From: Bacteroidales bacterium
GTDB taxonomy: Bacteria; Bacteroidota; Bacteroidia; Bacteroidales; UBA932
NCBI GenBank assembly: GCA_017626355.1
Contig: JAGAIY010000006.1
Coordinates: 1 to 64,000, forward strand
Length of the DNA: 64,000 nt
Reading direction: 5' to 3'
Shown here: positions 17,485 through 26,323 of the stretch, piece by piece
How the letters are laid out: every line of letters starts with the position of its first letter
How positions within the stretch are numbered: the stretch's first letter is position 1
Notes under the pieces: generated by a model
The model's database searches: none
Told to the model about the DNA's origin: nothing
The model's input: only the letters and a program-made list of their open reading frames with translations
Program-made: the position numbers and the translations under genes

Positions 17485-18816
17485 TCAGATCTTCCGGTCC
17501 TTCCAGCGGCCGCTGCGCATGTACCACCAGCTGCAGAGAAGGAGTATTCCTGCATAGACATGTTCGGCGGTCCAGCATATTGCTACATCGAGCTTCATGA
17601 TACCGACTATCACGGTGCAATAGGCCGTGTATATCACAAGAGCCACCATCTCCAGACGGAAAGCGGTCTTGGTACTGCCCGTTCCGGACACTGCGAGGAA
17701 GAGCACCTGTCCTCCTGTATTCACGAAATATGACGAGGCCATCACGAGCATTGCCGGAACTGAAGCTGTGATGAGGTCAGGGATGTCGGTATAGATACGG
17801 GCGATGGCCTCAGGAAAGAGGCTGATGAGTATGATCAGCACGCTGACGATGCCGTAAGACAGTTTCAGAATCCTTTTCACAAGAAGCATCACCTGATCCT
17901 GATGACCTTCTCCGATCATGTTGCTGACAAGGGTGCTGCATGTGGATGAGAAGGCCTGGAGCACTACCCATATCAGTCCCGATACTCCTCTGACGATATT
18001 GGAAATTGCCAGAGACCTTTCGCCGAGATGTTCTATATAAAGGAAGAAAATGAACCATGTGGATACCGAGATGGTGTTCTGGATCATTGTCCATGAACAT
18101 ACCGGCATCATGGCCTTGATTTCTCTGATGTCGAAAGATGCCGCTTTTTCCAGTCCGTATTTTCTGCGGTTGCAGCTCGTGCGTGTATAGACAATGAAGA
18201 ATATCAGGGACATGAGTTCGGCCAGGCTGGATCCTATCGCTGCTCCGGTGATGCCGAGGGCTGGAAGACCGAAATGTCCGAAAATGAGTATCCAGTTGAA
18301 TATGATGTTCGACAGAACCATCACTACTGAGTTGAGTGTCAGGGTTTTTGTCTGTGTGGTTCCTACATAGAATGCTCTGAACATTGCAGTGATGAAGGCG
18401 AATGCCATGCCCGGAAGTCTCCATCTGACATAGCTGAGTGCTGCTTCATATACTGCATCCGACGACACCATGAAGCGCATCATCCACGGTGAGAAGATTT
18501 CGGAAAGAATGATGATCGCTCCACATAGCCCGAGAACGAAGTAGAGTCCGTTCCAGAATACCTTGCCTGTCTCTGTGAACCTGCCTTCACCGTTGCGGCG
18601 GCCGATGATGATCTGGGCTCCGATGCTGAATCCGAATCCGATCATGAACAGCACCATGTAATATACGATGGCTATGGCGGATGCACCAAGCTCCACTTCA
18701 CCCACTCGTCCCAGAAATGCAGTATCCGTCAGTCCGATCATCTGTTCCATGATCAGGCTGATAAGGATCGGATAGGCTACCTTCCAGATGTTTCTATATG
18801 AGTATGTTCCTATCAT
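17485..18816 (-). CDS. MATE family multidrug/Na+ antiporter
   Basis: 443 aa with about twelve predicted membrane helices in two homologous halves, the expected MATE topology. The N-terminal region (PILISLIMEQMIGLTDTAFLGRVG) is characteristic: an alpha-helix-breaking Pro early in helix 1 followed by DTAFLG. Such proteins export cationic drugs or metabolites in exchange for Na+ or H+. The substrate cannot be told from sequence. It is downstream of truB in the reverse direction of reading (rpiB, truB, then MATE, 114 nt after truB) and may have its own promoter. Confidence 0.9.
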   Translation of the reverse strand: MIGTYSYRNIWKVAYPILISLIMEQMIGLTDTAFLGRVGEVELGASAIAIVYYMVLFMIGFGFSIGAQIIIGRRNGEGRFTETGKVFWNGLYFVLGLCGAIIILSEIFSPWMMRFMVSSDAVYEAALSYVRWRLPGMAFAFITAMFRAFYVGTTQTKTLTLNSVVMVLSNIIFNWILIFGHFGLPALGITGAAIGSSLAELMSLIFFIVYTRTSCNRRKYGLEKAASFDIREIKAMMPVCSWTMIQNTISVSTWFIFFLYIEHLGERSLAISNIVRGVSGLIWVVLQAFSSTCSTLVSNMIGEGHQDQVMLLVKRILKLSYGIVSVLIILISLFPEAIARIYTDIPDLITASVPAMLVMASSYFVNTGGQVLFLAVSGTGSTKTAFRLEMVALVIYTAYCTVIVGIMKLDVAICWTAEHVYAGILLLCSWWYMRSGRWKDRKI

Positions 18817-18930
18817 TTTCCGGTTTCTTAAATTGCTTTCCTTCAGTCATTTACATGTTTTCGGGTGTTCCCTATGGTGCACCCGTGGGTGTGTAATGCG
18901 CTGAGTGGTAAGGGGTTGGGTGTCGGGGCT

Positions 18931-19818
18931 TTACAGCAGGTTAAGGGCCTGTTCTATGCTGAGGGCATTCTGGACGAGGAAGATGCCGCTTCTGCTGCGA
19001 TGGAGGCTGTCCAGATGGGCTCCGCTTCCGAGTTTTTCTCCCAGATCCCTTGCAAAGGCTCTTACATAGGTTCCCTTGCTGCATGCCATTCTTACTACAG
19101 CGCGGGGCAGACCGAGTGCTGAGTTGTCGGTTACATTTATCCTGGCAGAGGCTTTGGATATATCCGTATGTGTCCCAGGGTCTTCCGCTGCTGCTTCAAC
19201 CTCATCTGCACTTTCTGAAACAGCCCTGCCTTTTTCGAACTTCATCAGTTCAAGTTCCGATATGTTGATGCGGGCGACTCTGATCAGTTCCTTGGCTGCA
19301 TCGTCGATTTCTGAAACTGCCCCTCCTGTCTTGTAGAGCTTTCTTGCAAGTTCATATGCGCGCACCCCGTCAACGGACTTGGCGGAAAACAAAGGTGCAA
19401 TCTGATCCTGCTCTCCGATGAAATCGGGAAGAGCGTCGCTGACAGATTCGGGCGTGATATGCTCATGAGGGAAGAACCTGTCTATGTCCTTTTCAAGGTC
19501 ATATGAAGGAGTTGTGGCACCGAAGGTGATTCCTGCCACATATTCCTTGTCGTGTTTCTGAAGTTCCTCTGCAAGTTTTGTGGCCTTTCCGATGCATACA
19601 AGCAGTACGCCTGTAGCCAGAGGGTCAAGCGTGCCGGCATGTCCCACCTTCAGATTCTTCTTGCCGAAATGACGGATTGCGGCGAACTTGACCTTCCTGA
19701 TCACGTCCGCCGAAGTCCATCTGTATGGTTTGTCTATAGGGATGATTATCCCTTCCGGGTAGTCAGCTATGTCTCTGCTCAGAGGTGCTGACTCCGGTGT
19801 AAGTATCAATGCTTCCAA
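18931..19818 (-). CDS. truB: tRNA pseudouridine-55 synthase
   Basis: 295 aa. It makes pseudouridine 55 in the T-loop of tRNAs. The catalytic Asp65 is in GHAGTLDPLATG and the fold markers IPIDKPYRWTS and SKGTYVRAFARDLG are present. An acidic low-complexity insertion (SADEVEAAAEDPG, about 195-240) interrupts the region before the latter motif, and the N-terminus has about 20 residues more than usual. Six nt after rpiB, so probably co-transcribed with it. Confidence 0.95.
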   Translation of the reverse strand: MEALILTPESAPLSRDIADYPEGIIIPIDKPYRWTSADVIRKVKFAAIRHFGKKNLKVGHAGTLDPLATGVLLVCIGKATKLAEELQKHDKEYVAGITFGATTPSYDLEKDIDRFFPHEHITPESVSDALPDFIGEQDQIAPLFSAKSVDGVRAYELARKLYKTGGAVSEIDDAAKELIRVARINISELELMKFEKGRAVSESADEVEAAAEDPGTHTDISKASARINVTDNSALGLPRAVVRMACSKGTYVRAFARDLGEKLGSGAHLDSLHRSRSGIFLVQNALSIEQALNLL

Positions 19819-19824
19819 AATAAA

Positions 19825-20256
19825 TTATTTACAAGGGATCTTGTCAATTCTGCCCTGATGGCGTCCGCCCTCGAACTCTTCATTGAGCCATGCGTCAGTA
19901 ATCTCGACCACTGTCTCGAATGGGATGAATCTTGCAGGCATGACAAGTATGTTCGCGTTGTTATGCTGTTTGATGAGTTTTCCGATTTCCACTGACCAGC
20001 AGAGTCCTGCACGGATGCCCTGATGCTTGTTGAGGGCCATCTGCATTCCGTTTCCTGTACCGCAGAATGCGATTCCAAGGTCTACCTTTCCCGACTCTAC
20101 CGCTTCTGCGAGCGGATGTGCTGTGTCCGGATAGTCCATGCTGGCTGTCGTATCTGTTCCGAAGTTGACCATTTCATAACCTTTTCCGGTGAGATATTCC
20201 ACCAGCTGATTCTTGTAATCCACGCCTGCGTGGTCATTGCATATTCCTATCTTCAT
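19825..20256 (-). CDS. rpiB: Ribose-5-phosphate isomerase B
   Basis: 143 aa, normal for RpiB. It interconverts ribose-5-phosphate and ribulose-5-phosphate in the pentose phosphate pathway. The start MKIGICNDHAG matches the family, and the catalytic Cys65 is in AFCGTGNGM. The reading frame continues open far upstream (to 21243) across the glycerate kinase gene, but that part is an antisense shadow; the ATG at 20256 is supported by the family and by the -7 box TAAATTTG at 20278-20285. Confidence 0.95.
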   Translation of the reverse strand: MKIGICNDHAGVDYKNQLVEYLTGKGYEMVNFGTDTTASMDYPDTAHPLAEAVESGKVDLGIAFCGTGNGMQMALNKHQGIRAGLCWSVEIGKLIKQHNNANILVMPARFIPFETVVEITDAWLNEEFEGGRHQGRIDKIPCK

Positions 20257-20277
20257 ATGGTTTTGTGTTTTGCGCTG

Positions 20278-20335
20278 CAAATTTAACCGATGTAAACCTA
20301 TAAAAAAAGAATAATGCAAATTATGTTTATATTTG
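20278..20335. promoter_or_regulatory. Divergent promoters of rpiB and glycerate kinase
   Basis: Minus-strand TAAATTTG (20278-20285) lies 21 nt before the rpiB ATG. Plus-strand TATATTTG (20328-20335) ends 6 nt before the glycerate kinase ATG. Neither has a well-spaced TTG, so these are -7-only assignments. Confidence 0.5.
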
Positions 20336-20341
20336 TATGTC

Positions 20342-21469
20342 ATGAAACGTATAGTCGTAGCATCTGATTCGTTCAAAGGTTCTCTGACGTCGCTGCAGGT
20401 TGCAGGGGCGCTGGAGCAGGGGATCCATGATGTATTCCCGTCCTGTGAGGTCGTGAAGGTAAATGTCGCGGACGGGGGAGAGGGGACCATGGATGCTCTG
20501 GCAGATGCTTTGGGAGGCAGGACCGTGCCCGTGCAGGTGCATGACCCTTTGTGCCGCCCTGTAACGGCGCGGTATGTCATAGTCGACGGGGGACAGACGG
20601 CTGTTATCGAGATGTCCGTCGCCAGCGGTCTGACTCTTCTGAAGCCGGATGAAAGGAATCCTATGAATACCTCGACGTTCGGTACAGGTGAGCTTGTTGC
20701 CGATGCCTTGCACAGGGGATGCAGGAGGTTTCTTATAGGTATAGGTGGAAGTGCGACCAATGATGCCGGAATGGGTATGCTATCGGCGCTCGGGGTCCGG
20801 TTTCTCGACCAGGACGGGAAGGTGCTTGATGGCATAGGCAGGAATATGGAGAATGTCGCCGATATCGATCTCGGTGAAATGGCTCCGGAAATATATGATT
20901 CCGAGTTCATTGTCGCCTGTGATGTGGCTTCTCCTTTCTGTGGCCCGGATGGCGCGGCGTATGTGTTTGCTCCGCAGAAAGGTGCTGATAGCCAGATGGT
21001 TGGATTCCTTGACAGGGGTATGTCCCACTTGGCTGAAGTTGTACTCCGGGTCACAGGGAGGGATATTGCTGATGTCTCTGGAGCCGGAGCTGCAGGTGGT
21101 CTCGGTGGGGCTTTTCTTGCTTTTATGGATGCCCGGCTAGAGAGGGGAGTGGATATGGTATTGGATGCACTCGGCTTCGACAGTATCATTGAAGGTGCAG
21201 ACCTGGTGATAACAGGGGAGGGCAGGATTGATGCGCAGACCATGACAGGAAAGACCCCTTATGGAGTTCTTCAGAGGGCCTTGGCCCATAGGGTGCCGGC
21301 ATTGGCTGTAGGCGGTTCAGTAGACTTGAAGAATGTCGGGTACATTAAAGGCTTCGAACATATTGTTCAGGCAACTCCAGAAGGCATGGCTCTGTCGGAA
21401 GCAATGAAGCCTGAAACTGCGGCAGCAAATATCCGCTTGGCCATATCGACCTTGCTCCGTAGCCTGTAG
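20342..21469 (+). CDS. glxK: Glycerate kinase (GlxK/GarK type)
   Basis: 375 aa. ATP-dependent phosphorylation of glycerate, feeding glycolysis. The N-terminus VVASDSFKGSLTSLQVA, then VADGGEGTMDAL, GIGGSATNDAGMG and a late TGEGRIDAQT(M)TGK segment are those of the class-I glycerate kinase family. A TTG three codons earlier is in frame but lies inside the -7 box, so the ATG at 20342 is used. Whether the product is 2- or 3-phosphoglycerate cannot be told from sequence. Confidence 0.93.
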   Translation: MKRIVVASDSFKGSLTSLQVAGALEQGIHDVFPSCEVVKVNVADGGEGTMDALADALGGRTVPVQVHDPLCRPVTARYVIVDGGQTAVIEMSVASGLTLLKPDERNPMNTSTFGTGELVADALHRGCRRFLIGIGGSATNDAGMGMLSALGVRFLDQDGKVLDGIGRNMENVADIDLGEMAPEIYDSEFIVACDVASPFCGPDGAAYVFAPQKGADSQMVGFLDRGMSHLAEVVLRVTGRDIADVSGAGAAGGLGGAFLAFMDARLERGVDMVLDALGFDSIIEGADLVITGEGRIDAQTMTGKTPYGVLQRALAHRVPALAVGGSVDLKNVGYIKGFEHIVQATPEGMALSEAMKPETAAANIRLAISTLLRSL

Positions 21470-21485
21470 GTGCATTTCTTGCTAA

Positions 21486-21584
21486 GGTTCTGTCATCTGG
21501 ATCATTGCAGGAGTGCTTGTCATCGCAGCAATAATAGTGAAGATCCTGATTGACAGGCGCAATTCCAAAAAGAAAGACCATTGA
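21486..21584 (+). pseudogene. Start-less remnant of a small membrane protein (uncertain)
   Basis: Between a TAA and a TGA a 32-codon frame encodes a hydrophobic segment (WIIAGVLVIAAIIVKIL) followed by a basic tail (RRNSKKKDH), a typical single-helix membrane protein end. It contains no ATG, GTG or TTG. It could be the 3' remnant of a decayed gene or chance. The rest of 21470-21809 holds no gene, only hairpins. Confidence 0.2.
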
Positions 21585-21590
21585 ATTAAA

Positions 21591-21626
21591 CGTGGGTACA
21601 TGAATATGCAGCTCCATCTACCCACG
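21591..21626 (+). terminator. Hairpin downstream of glycerate kinase
   Basis: Perfect 8-bp arms cgtgggta/tacccacg with a 20-nt loop, followed by cttcatttc. Possible terminator, but the long loop and poor T-tract make it weak. Confidence 0.35.
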
Positions 21627-21709
21627 CTTCATTTCACAATACTACCGAAGTAGGATCCCCTGCCACCCCGGCCAGCGCAGGGATCTTCTGCTGTGTCGTC
21701 GTCAAACTA

Positions 21710-21795
21710 ATTATACCAGTCACTGGACAAAAGGGGCACGTTGAGCCGCGAAGCGGATTGTATTCCGTGAACCGTTGTCCTGTGACTGGTATAAT
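21710..21795. repeat. 86-nt long inverted repeat next to the gltX end
   Basis: Arms at 21710-21730 and 21775-21795 are complementary over 20 of 21 positions (outer 14 bp attataccagtcac / gtgactggtataat perfect), enclosing a 44-nt loop that itself contains ccgc-gaa-gcgg. It begins 14 nt beyond the gltX stop and could terminate gltX transcripts, but it is much longer than the other terminators here and lacks a good T-tract. It may be a REP/MITE-like element or an invertible site. Confidence 0.6.
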
Positions 21796-21809
21796 CAATA
21801 TCAGATGAC

Positions 21810-23444
21810 TCAGCAGAGCTTAGACTTGATATAATCAATACGCCTGCCAAACTCCCTCTTGCCGATAAGCGTAACAATATCAGCGATACCCAGACCGCTG
21901 GAAGCACCCACAAGCGCAAGACGCAAGCAATTCATGACCTTACCCATAGGCCACTCATTGCCACGTATGAACTCCTCAAGCGGCCCCTCAAGCGAAGCCT
22001 TTGTGAACTCACCCTCAAAATCGAGAATGAAATCCGCAACCTGAAGCGCAAGAGTATAATTCTCCTCCTTCCAGAACTTTGCGGCATCCTTCTCCACAAA
22101 CTCCGCAGGAGCGATGAACAGATATGGTGCGATATCCCAGAAATCACTCACGAATGTAGCCCTCTCCTGAATAAGAGCGACAACTCTCTCAACGTACTGA
22201 CGTGAGAATATCCTGTTGTCGAAATCAGCTCCCGAAACAGTCATCTCCGAACCGGCTGTAAGCGCGCACGCAGGACAGTCTACAATCTGCAGTCCCTTCG
22301 ACTCCAGAACAGGGATATACAGAGATGCAAGCTCTTCTGCACTCTTCGTACGCAGATACTCCTTGTTGAACCACTTGGCCTTGTCTGCATTGAATCTCGC
22401 ACCCGACTTGATCACTCTTTCGAGAGAGAACGCTCCGACCAGCTCCTCAAGCGAGAAAAGCTCCTGTTCGGTTCCAGGATTCCAGCCGAGCATTGCAAGC
22501 AGATTCACGAAAGCCTCTGGGAAGTAGCCGTCCTCGCGGTAGCCACGTGAAACCTCTCCCTCAGCATTTGTCCACTGAAGCGGGAAGACAGGGAAACCGA
22601 GGCGGTCTCCGTCACGCTTGCTGAGCTTGCCCTTTCCGTCCGGCTTCAGAAGCAGCGAAAGGTGTGCGAAACGAGGCTGTGACTCAGTCCATCCGAAAGC
22701 CTCGTAGAGAAGGTAATGGAGAGGAAGCGAAGGAAGCCACTCCTCACCGCGGATCACCTCGGTGATTTCCATGAGGTGGTCGTCAACGATGTTGGCAAGG
22801 TGGTATGTAGGCAGCTCATCGGCTCTTTTCCAGAGAACCTTGTCGTCGAGGGTGGCGGTGTTGACCTCCACATGTCCGCGGATAAGGTCGTCCATCTTCA
22901 CGACCCTGTCTTCCGGCATCTTGAAGCGGATGGTCCAGTCTGTGCGGGTCTCAAGAAGCTGCTTCCATTCCTCCTCAGGAAGCGAAAGCGAGTTCCTCAA
23001 GCCAAGACGTGTGGTCTGTCCGTATATGAAAGTCTGGCCCTGTGCCTCCATCTCGGCCCTCTTGCTTCCGAGCTCTTCAGCAGTGTCGAAGGCATAGTAT
23101 GCGAAGCCGTCTTCAACGAGCTGTTCGGCGTACTTGCGGTAGATAGGCTTTCTCTGGCTCTGTCTGTACGGTGCATGCGGATGACGCTCTGAGGCGGTCT
23201 CCACTACATTGCCGTCTGCATCGACGCCTTCATCCGGTACTATTCCGCACCAGTTCAATGCTTCGATTATATATTTTTCTGCTCCAGGAACGAATCTCTG
23301 TGAGTCTGTATCCTCTATCCTTATGATGAAGTCTCCTCCGCGCTGCTTGGCGAAGAGATAATTGTAAAGCGCAGTCCTGACTCCGCCCATGTGGAGCGGT
23401 CCTGTCGGAGACGGTGCAAAGCGTACCCTTGTCTTTCTTGTCAT
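21810..23444 (-). CDS. gltX: Glutamyl-tRNA synthetase
   Basis: 544 aa from the ATG at 23444 (MTRKTRVRFAPSPTG). In-frame ATGs at 23450 and 23483 are possible; the last lies at the -7 box and would add an implausible leader. Class I synthetase charging tRNA-Glu, with the HIGH-type motif as HMGG (residue 18) and the KMSKS-type motif as KLSKR. Somewhat longer than typical (about 500), as in other Bacteroidota. Lies downstream of ftsZ. Confidence 0.95.
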   Translation of the reverse strand: MTRKTRVRFAPSPTGPLHMGGVRTALYNYLFAKQRGGDFIIRIEDTDSQRFVPGAEKYIIEALNWCGIVPDEGVDADGNVVETASERHPHAPYRQSQRKPIYRKYAEQLVEDGFAYYAFDTAEELGSKRAEMEAQGQTFIYGQTTRLGLRNSLSLPEEEWKQLLETRTDWTIRFKMPEDRVVKMDDLIRGHVEVNTATLDDKVLWKRADELPTYHLANIVDDHLMEITEVIRGEEWLPSLPLHYLLYEAFGWTESQPRFAHLSLLLKPDGKGKLSKRDGDRLGFPVFPLQWTNAEGEVSRGYREDGYFPEAFVNLLAMLGWNPGTEQELFSLEELVGAFSLERVIKSGARFNADKAKWFNKEYLRTKSAEELASLYIPVLESKGLQIVDCPACALTAGSEMTVSGADFDNRIFSRQYVERVVALIQERATFVSDFWDIAPYLFIAPAEFVEKDAAKFWKEENYTLALQVADFILDFEGEFTKASLEGPLEEFIRGNEWPMGKVMNCLRLALVGASSGLGIADIVTLIGKREFGRRIDYIKSKLC

Positions 23445-23461
23445 ATCCATTAAAAATTTAA

Positions 23462-23479
23462 ACCCGGCCGAAGCCGGGT
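23462..23479 (-). terminator. Terminator at the end of the dcw cluster
   Basis: Arms acccggc/gccgggt around a UUCG-type tetraloop (minus strand ttcg), followed by tttaaattttta. It stands 22 nt after the ftsZ stop and 12-18 nt before gltX, so it should end the cluster transcript; it would lie within the gltX leader. Confidence 0.75.
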
Positions 23480-23480
23480 G

Positions 23481-23488
23481 CAAATATA
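23481..23488 (-). promoter_or_regulatory. Possible gltX -7 box overlapping the ftsZ terminator
   Basis: Minus-strand TATATTTG lies immediately upstream of the terminator hairpin and about 30-36 nt before gltX. No TTG is well placed. If used, the gltX transcript would begin inside the hairpin and so escape termination. Confidence 0.45.
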
Positions 23489-23501
23489 GAAAAAAATACT
23501 G

Positions 23502-24773
23502 TTATTCATGTATCTCGACCGAGCCTGATTTCCTGCGTATTGCAGCCGTATGCTCGAGGTCGCTTCTGTTGACTCCTTCTCCGACAAGCAGAACAGGCTT
23601 CTTGCCGTCCTCGAAGCTGATCTTCTTGCGGACATCGTTCTTGTTGTATCCGATCTTCAGTGTCCTTACCTCAGGCAGTTCGATGCCCTCGCTGTCCGAC
23701 ATCGCGGCATTCTTGCGGTAGGTGTAGGTGTTGTCGATCACTATGTAGTTGCCGAGGTCACCGCCGTTGATCTCGCTTATCATGCTCATCCTGAATCCTG
23801 TAGCGATTACGGTTATCTGCACTCTGTCGCCGAAGTCCGGATTGTCGTTGAATACGATTCCGCTCTTGAAGTTGTTGGCCTTGCCGGTATATTCGTTGAC
23901 CAGCTTGTTGATTTCTTCAAGCTGCTTCATCTTCATGCCCTGTTCGCTTCTCGCTACAGTGATGTTCAGCAGGACATTCTTAGCTGTCGTGAGGTCGAAG
24001 TCATTCAGAAGAGGGGACTCAAGAGCGCTTCTGACCGCATCCTCGATCCTGTTTTCACCGGTACCGGAGCCGCAGCCCATAAGTGCCATGCCGCTGTTCT
24101 TCATCATTGTCCTGATGTCGTTGAAGTCGACATTGATGTGACCCCTGTTCTTGATGATCTCCGTGATTCCGCTTACAGCAGTGGCCAGGACCTCGTCAGC
24201 CTTAGGGAAGGCATCCTGAAGCAGAAGGTCTCCGTAGAAGTCGTAGAGCTTCTCGTTGTTTATTATGAGCAGACTGTCGACATTCTTCTCAAGCTCGTTG
24301 ATTCCGTCAATGGCCTTTGACATCGACTCGTTGCCCTCGCTCTTGAACGGGAGGGTGACGACACCGACTGTAAGTATGCCCTTCTTCTTCGCCATAGATG
24401 CGATGACAGGAGCAGCTCCTGTTCCCGTACCGCCTCCCATACCGGCTGTAATGAAGAGCATCTCCGTGTTGTTGAGCACTTTCTCCGCTATGATGTCCTG
24501 AGAGTCAAGTGCGGCGTTACGGCCTTTAGTAGGGTCGCAGCCGGCTCCAAGTCCCGAGCCGAGCTGGATCTTGACAGGCACATCGCTGTTGTCAAGAGCC
24601 TGAGAGTCTGTGTTGCAGACGATGAAGGTACAGCCCTCGATCTTCTGTCTGTACATGTAGTCAACGGCATTGCAACCGCCTCCGCCAACTCCGATCACCT
24701 TTATGATCGAATCTACCGGCACCCAATCTTCCGGTGTTATGAGGTTATCTATCATTCCTTCCATCTCTGTCAT
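23502..24773 (-). CDS. ftsZ: Cell division GTPase FtsZ
   Basis: 423 aa. Tubulin-like GTPase that polymerises into the division ring. The signature GGGTGTG is present, with [13 protein letters not shown] near the N-terminus. After the globular domain (to about 330) comes a short linker and a C-terminal peptide region ([11 protein letters not shown]) expected to bind FtsA. Last gene of the 13-gene dcw run, 3 nt after ftsA. Confidence 0.97.
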   Translation of the reverse strand: MTEMEGMIDNLITPEDWVPVDSIIKVIGVGGGGCNAVDYMYRQKIEGCTFIVCNTDSQALDNSDVPVKIQLGSGLGAGCDPTKGRNAALDSQDIIAEKVLNNTEMLFITAGMGGGTGTGAAPVIASMAKKKGILTVGVVTLPFKSEGNESMSKAIDGINELEKNVDSLLIINNEKLYDFYGDLLLQDAFPKADEVLATAVSGITEIIKNRGHINVDFNDIRTMMKNSGMALMGCGSGTGENRIEDAVRSALESPLLNDFDLTTAKNVLLNITVARSEQGMKMKQLEEINKLVNEYTGKANNFKSGIVFNDNPDFGDRVQITVIATGFRMSMISEINGGDLGNYIVIDNTYTYRKNAAMSDSEGIELPEVRTLKIGYNKNDVRKKISFEDGKKPVLLVGEGVNRSDLEHTAAIRRKSGSVEIHE

Positions 24774-24776
24774 GTT

Positions 24777-26300
24777 TTATTCGTCAAGGCTCTGATTTAC
24801 ATTGTTATAAAGGCTTTCCGCCTGTTCGCTGAACTTCGTCCAGATGATTTTGAACGGATTCTTTTTCTTCGGCTTCTTCACCACTTCGATCTTTTCGATC
24901 TCGTCTTCCCTGAATATCGTAGTCTGGACTACCTCATCCTCCTTTTCATTTCCGGTCCGGGCATCTCCAGCCTGGTCGTCCTGTGCGAGGGCTTCAGCGC
25001 TTTCCGGATCATCCTGTCGTACATCGGAAGCTGCAGCCGATGCAGCTGTCTCATTGAAGAAGTCGAAAGGATCGTTTCCTCTTCCTGGCTCCACAGTCTC
25101 GAAGTCGTCTCCCTGAGCGCAGTTGCCCATGTCGTCCTTCGCTGCGAGAAGAAGACCGAGCGATGTGGTGGCTGATGTCTCGCTGAGGCCTTCGCAGCCT
25201 GAGTGCGAGAAGAGGTTAAGTGCATATCCTGTCCTCACCCTGTAACCGGAGATATCGTATATGAAATTGCCGAGATTGGCCATCTGGGCACAGCCTCCCG
25301 TAATCACGATACCGCTGCGGAGAGAGTCTGCGAAACCGCTGTGGTGGATCTCGTAGAGTATGGCCATCATGATTTCCTCGACACGTGCCGTGATTATCTC
25401 CGAGAGATATTTCACAGGAAGCTTCATGTCAGGCTCCGTGCTGTTGCTTCTTATGTGAAGGATCTTTTCACCCATGCTCTGGAGCTTTTCCGGCATGCAT
25501 GCTCCGAAGCCGAGCTTGATGTTTTCGGCAAGTCTCTCCGATATCTGGCTTTCGCTCTTTATGTCCTCGGTTATGTTCTTGCCGCCGAACGGAATGGAAG
25601 CATAGTGGCGCATGATGTTGTCCTGGTAGATGGCGACTGAGGTACAGCCGGCACCGAAGTCGATCAGGGCTACGCCGTTCTCCATTTCGGATGGGGTCAG
25701 CACTGCCTTGGCTGTAGTGTCTGCCGTGAAGTATTTCTTGGTTCCGGTTATTCCTACCTTGCTCATCACCTGGTCGATCCTTCTGAGGTCGCTCTTCTTT
25801 CCGATGAATATCTTGAAATGGCCTTCAAGAACATCACTGGTCATTCCGATGATGTCATTCTCTATGATCTGGAAGTTCTCTCCGTCTGAGAACGACTGGG
25901 CTACAGCTCCGTATATGGCCTCTTTCTCAGGATTCATAAGAGGATAGGAGTCTTCCGCGAGGCTCTTCAGGAAAGTTATGTCTTCTGCCGTTATATCCGC
26001 ATCCTCTCCTCTGTCCCTGATCTCTCCGTTGCTTGTCTCCTGTCGCACAGGGAACTTAGGCATGCCGACAACTGCCTGGGTGATCTTTATCCCAAGCTGC
26101 TCTTCAGCCTCCCTGATGGCCCTTCTGAGCACTTCCGTAACGTGCATGACATTGAATACGCTGCTGTATCTGATGCCGGAAGAAGGGGTTTCCTTGTAAT
26201 AGATGATCTGCACATCGTTGCCGTTCACCTTAGCAACGGTGATGGCTGTCTTCGATGTGCCGAGATCGATCGCCACGATATGCTTGTCAATGATGTCCAT
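24777..26300 (-). CDS. ftsA: Cell division actin-like protein FtsA
   Basis: 507 aa from the ATG at 26300 (MDIIDKHIVAIDLGTSKTA). The frame stays open upstream across the ftsQ 3' end, but that extension is a shadow. Actin-fold ATPase that tethers FtsZ to the membrane: the phosphate-1 motif AIDLGTSKTA and GGCAQM are present. After the actin core comes an acidic linker (DDPESAEALAQDDQAG and around) of about 80 residues, then a C-terminal amphipathic helix (NPFKIIWTKFSEQAE), the expected membrane anchor. Begins 23 nt after ftsQ. Confidence 0.95.
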   Translation of the reverse strand: MDIIDKHIVAIDLGTSKTAITVAKVNGNDVQIIYYKETPSSGIRYSSVFNVMHVTEVLRRAIREAEEQLGIKITQAVVGMPKFPVRQETSNGEIRDRGEDADITAEDITFLKSLAEDSYPLMNPEKEAIYGAVAQSFSDGENFQIIENDIIGMTSDVLEGHFKIFIGKKSDLRRIDQVMSKVGITGTKKYFTADTTAKAVLTPSEMENGVALIDFGAGCTSVAIYQDNIMRHYASIPFGGKNITEDIKSESQISERLAENIKLGFGACMPEKLQSMGEKILHIRSNSTEPDMKLPVKYLSEIITARVEEIMMAILYEIHHSGFADSLRSGIVITGGCAQMANLGNFIYDISGYRVRTGYALNLFSHSGCEGLSETSATTSLGLLLAAKDDMGNCAQGDDFETVEPGRGNDPFDFFNETAASAAASDVRQDDPESAEALAQDDQAGDARTGNEKEDEVVQTTIFREDEIEKIEVVKKPKKKNPFKIIWTKFSEQAESLYNNVNQSLDE

Positions 26301-26323
26301 ATTGCTGTATTGTTTTATTCCGT

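Noticed and set aside
19825..21243. A 472-codon minus-strand frame that looks like a fusion to RpiB
   Set aside because: Only the last 143 codons (19825-20256) are RpiB. The upstream part lies antisense to the glycerate kinase gene, and rpiB has its own ATG and -7 box at 20278-20285.
21710..21795. The long inverted repeat as a definite phase-variable promoter (inverton)
   Set aside because: The loop is only 44 nt with no -7 box recognised, and neighbouring genes are housekeeping; left as an open finding rather than a call.
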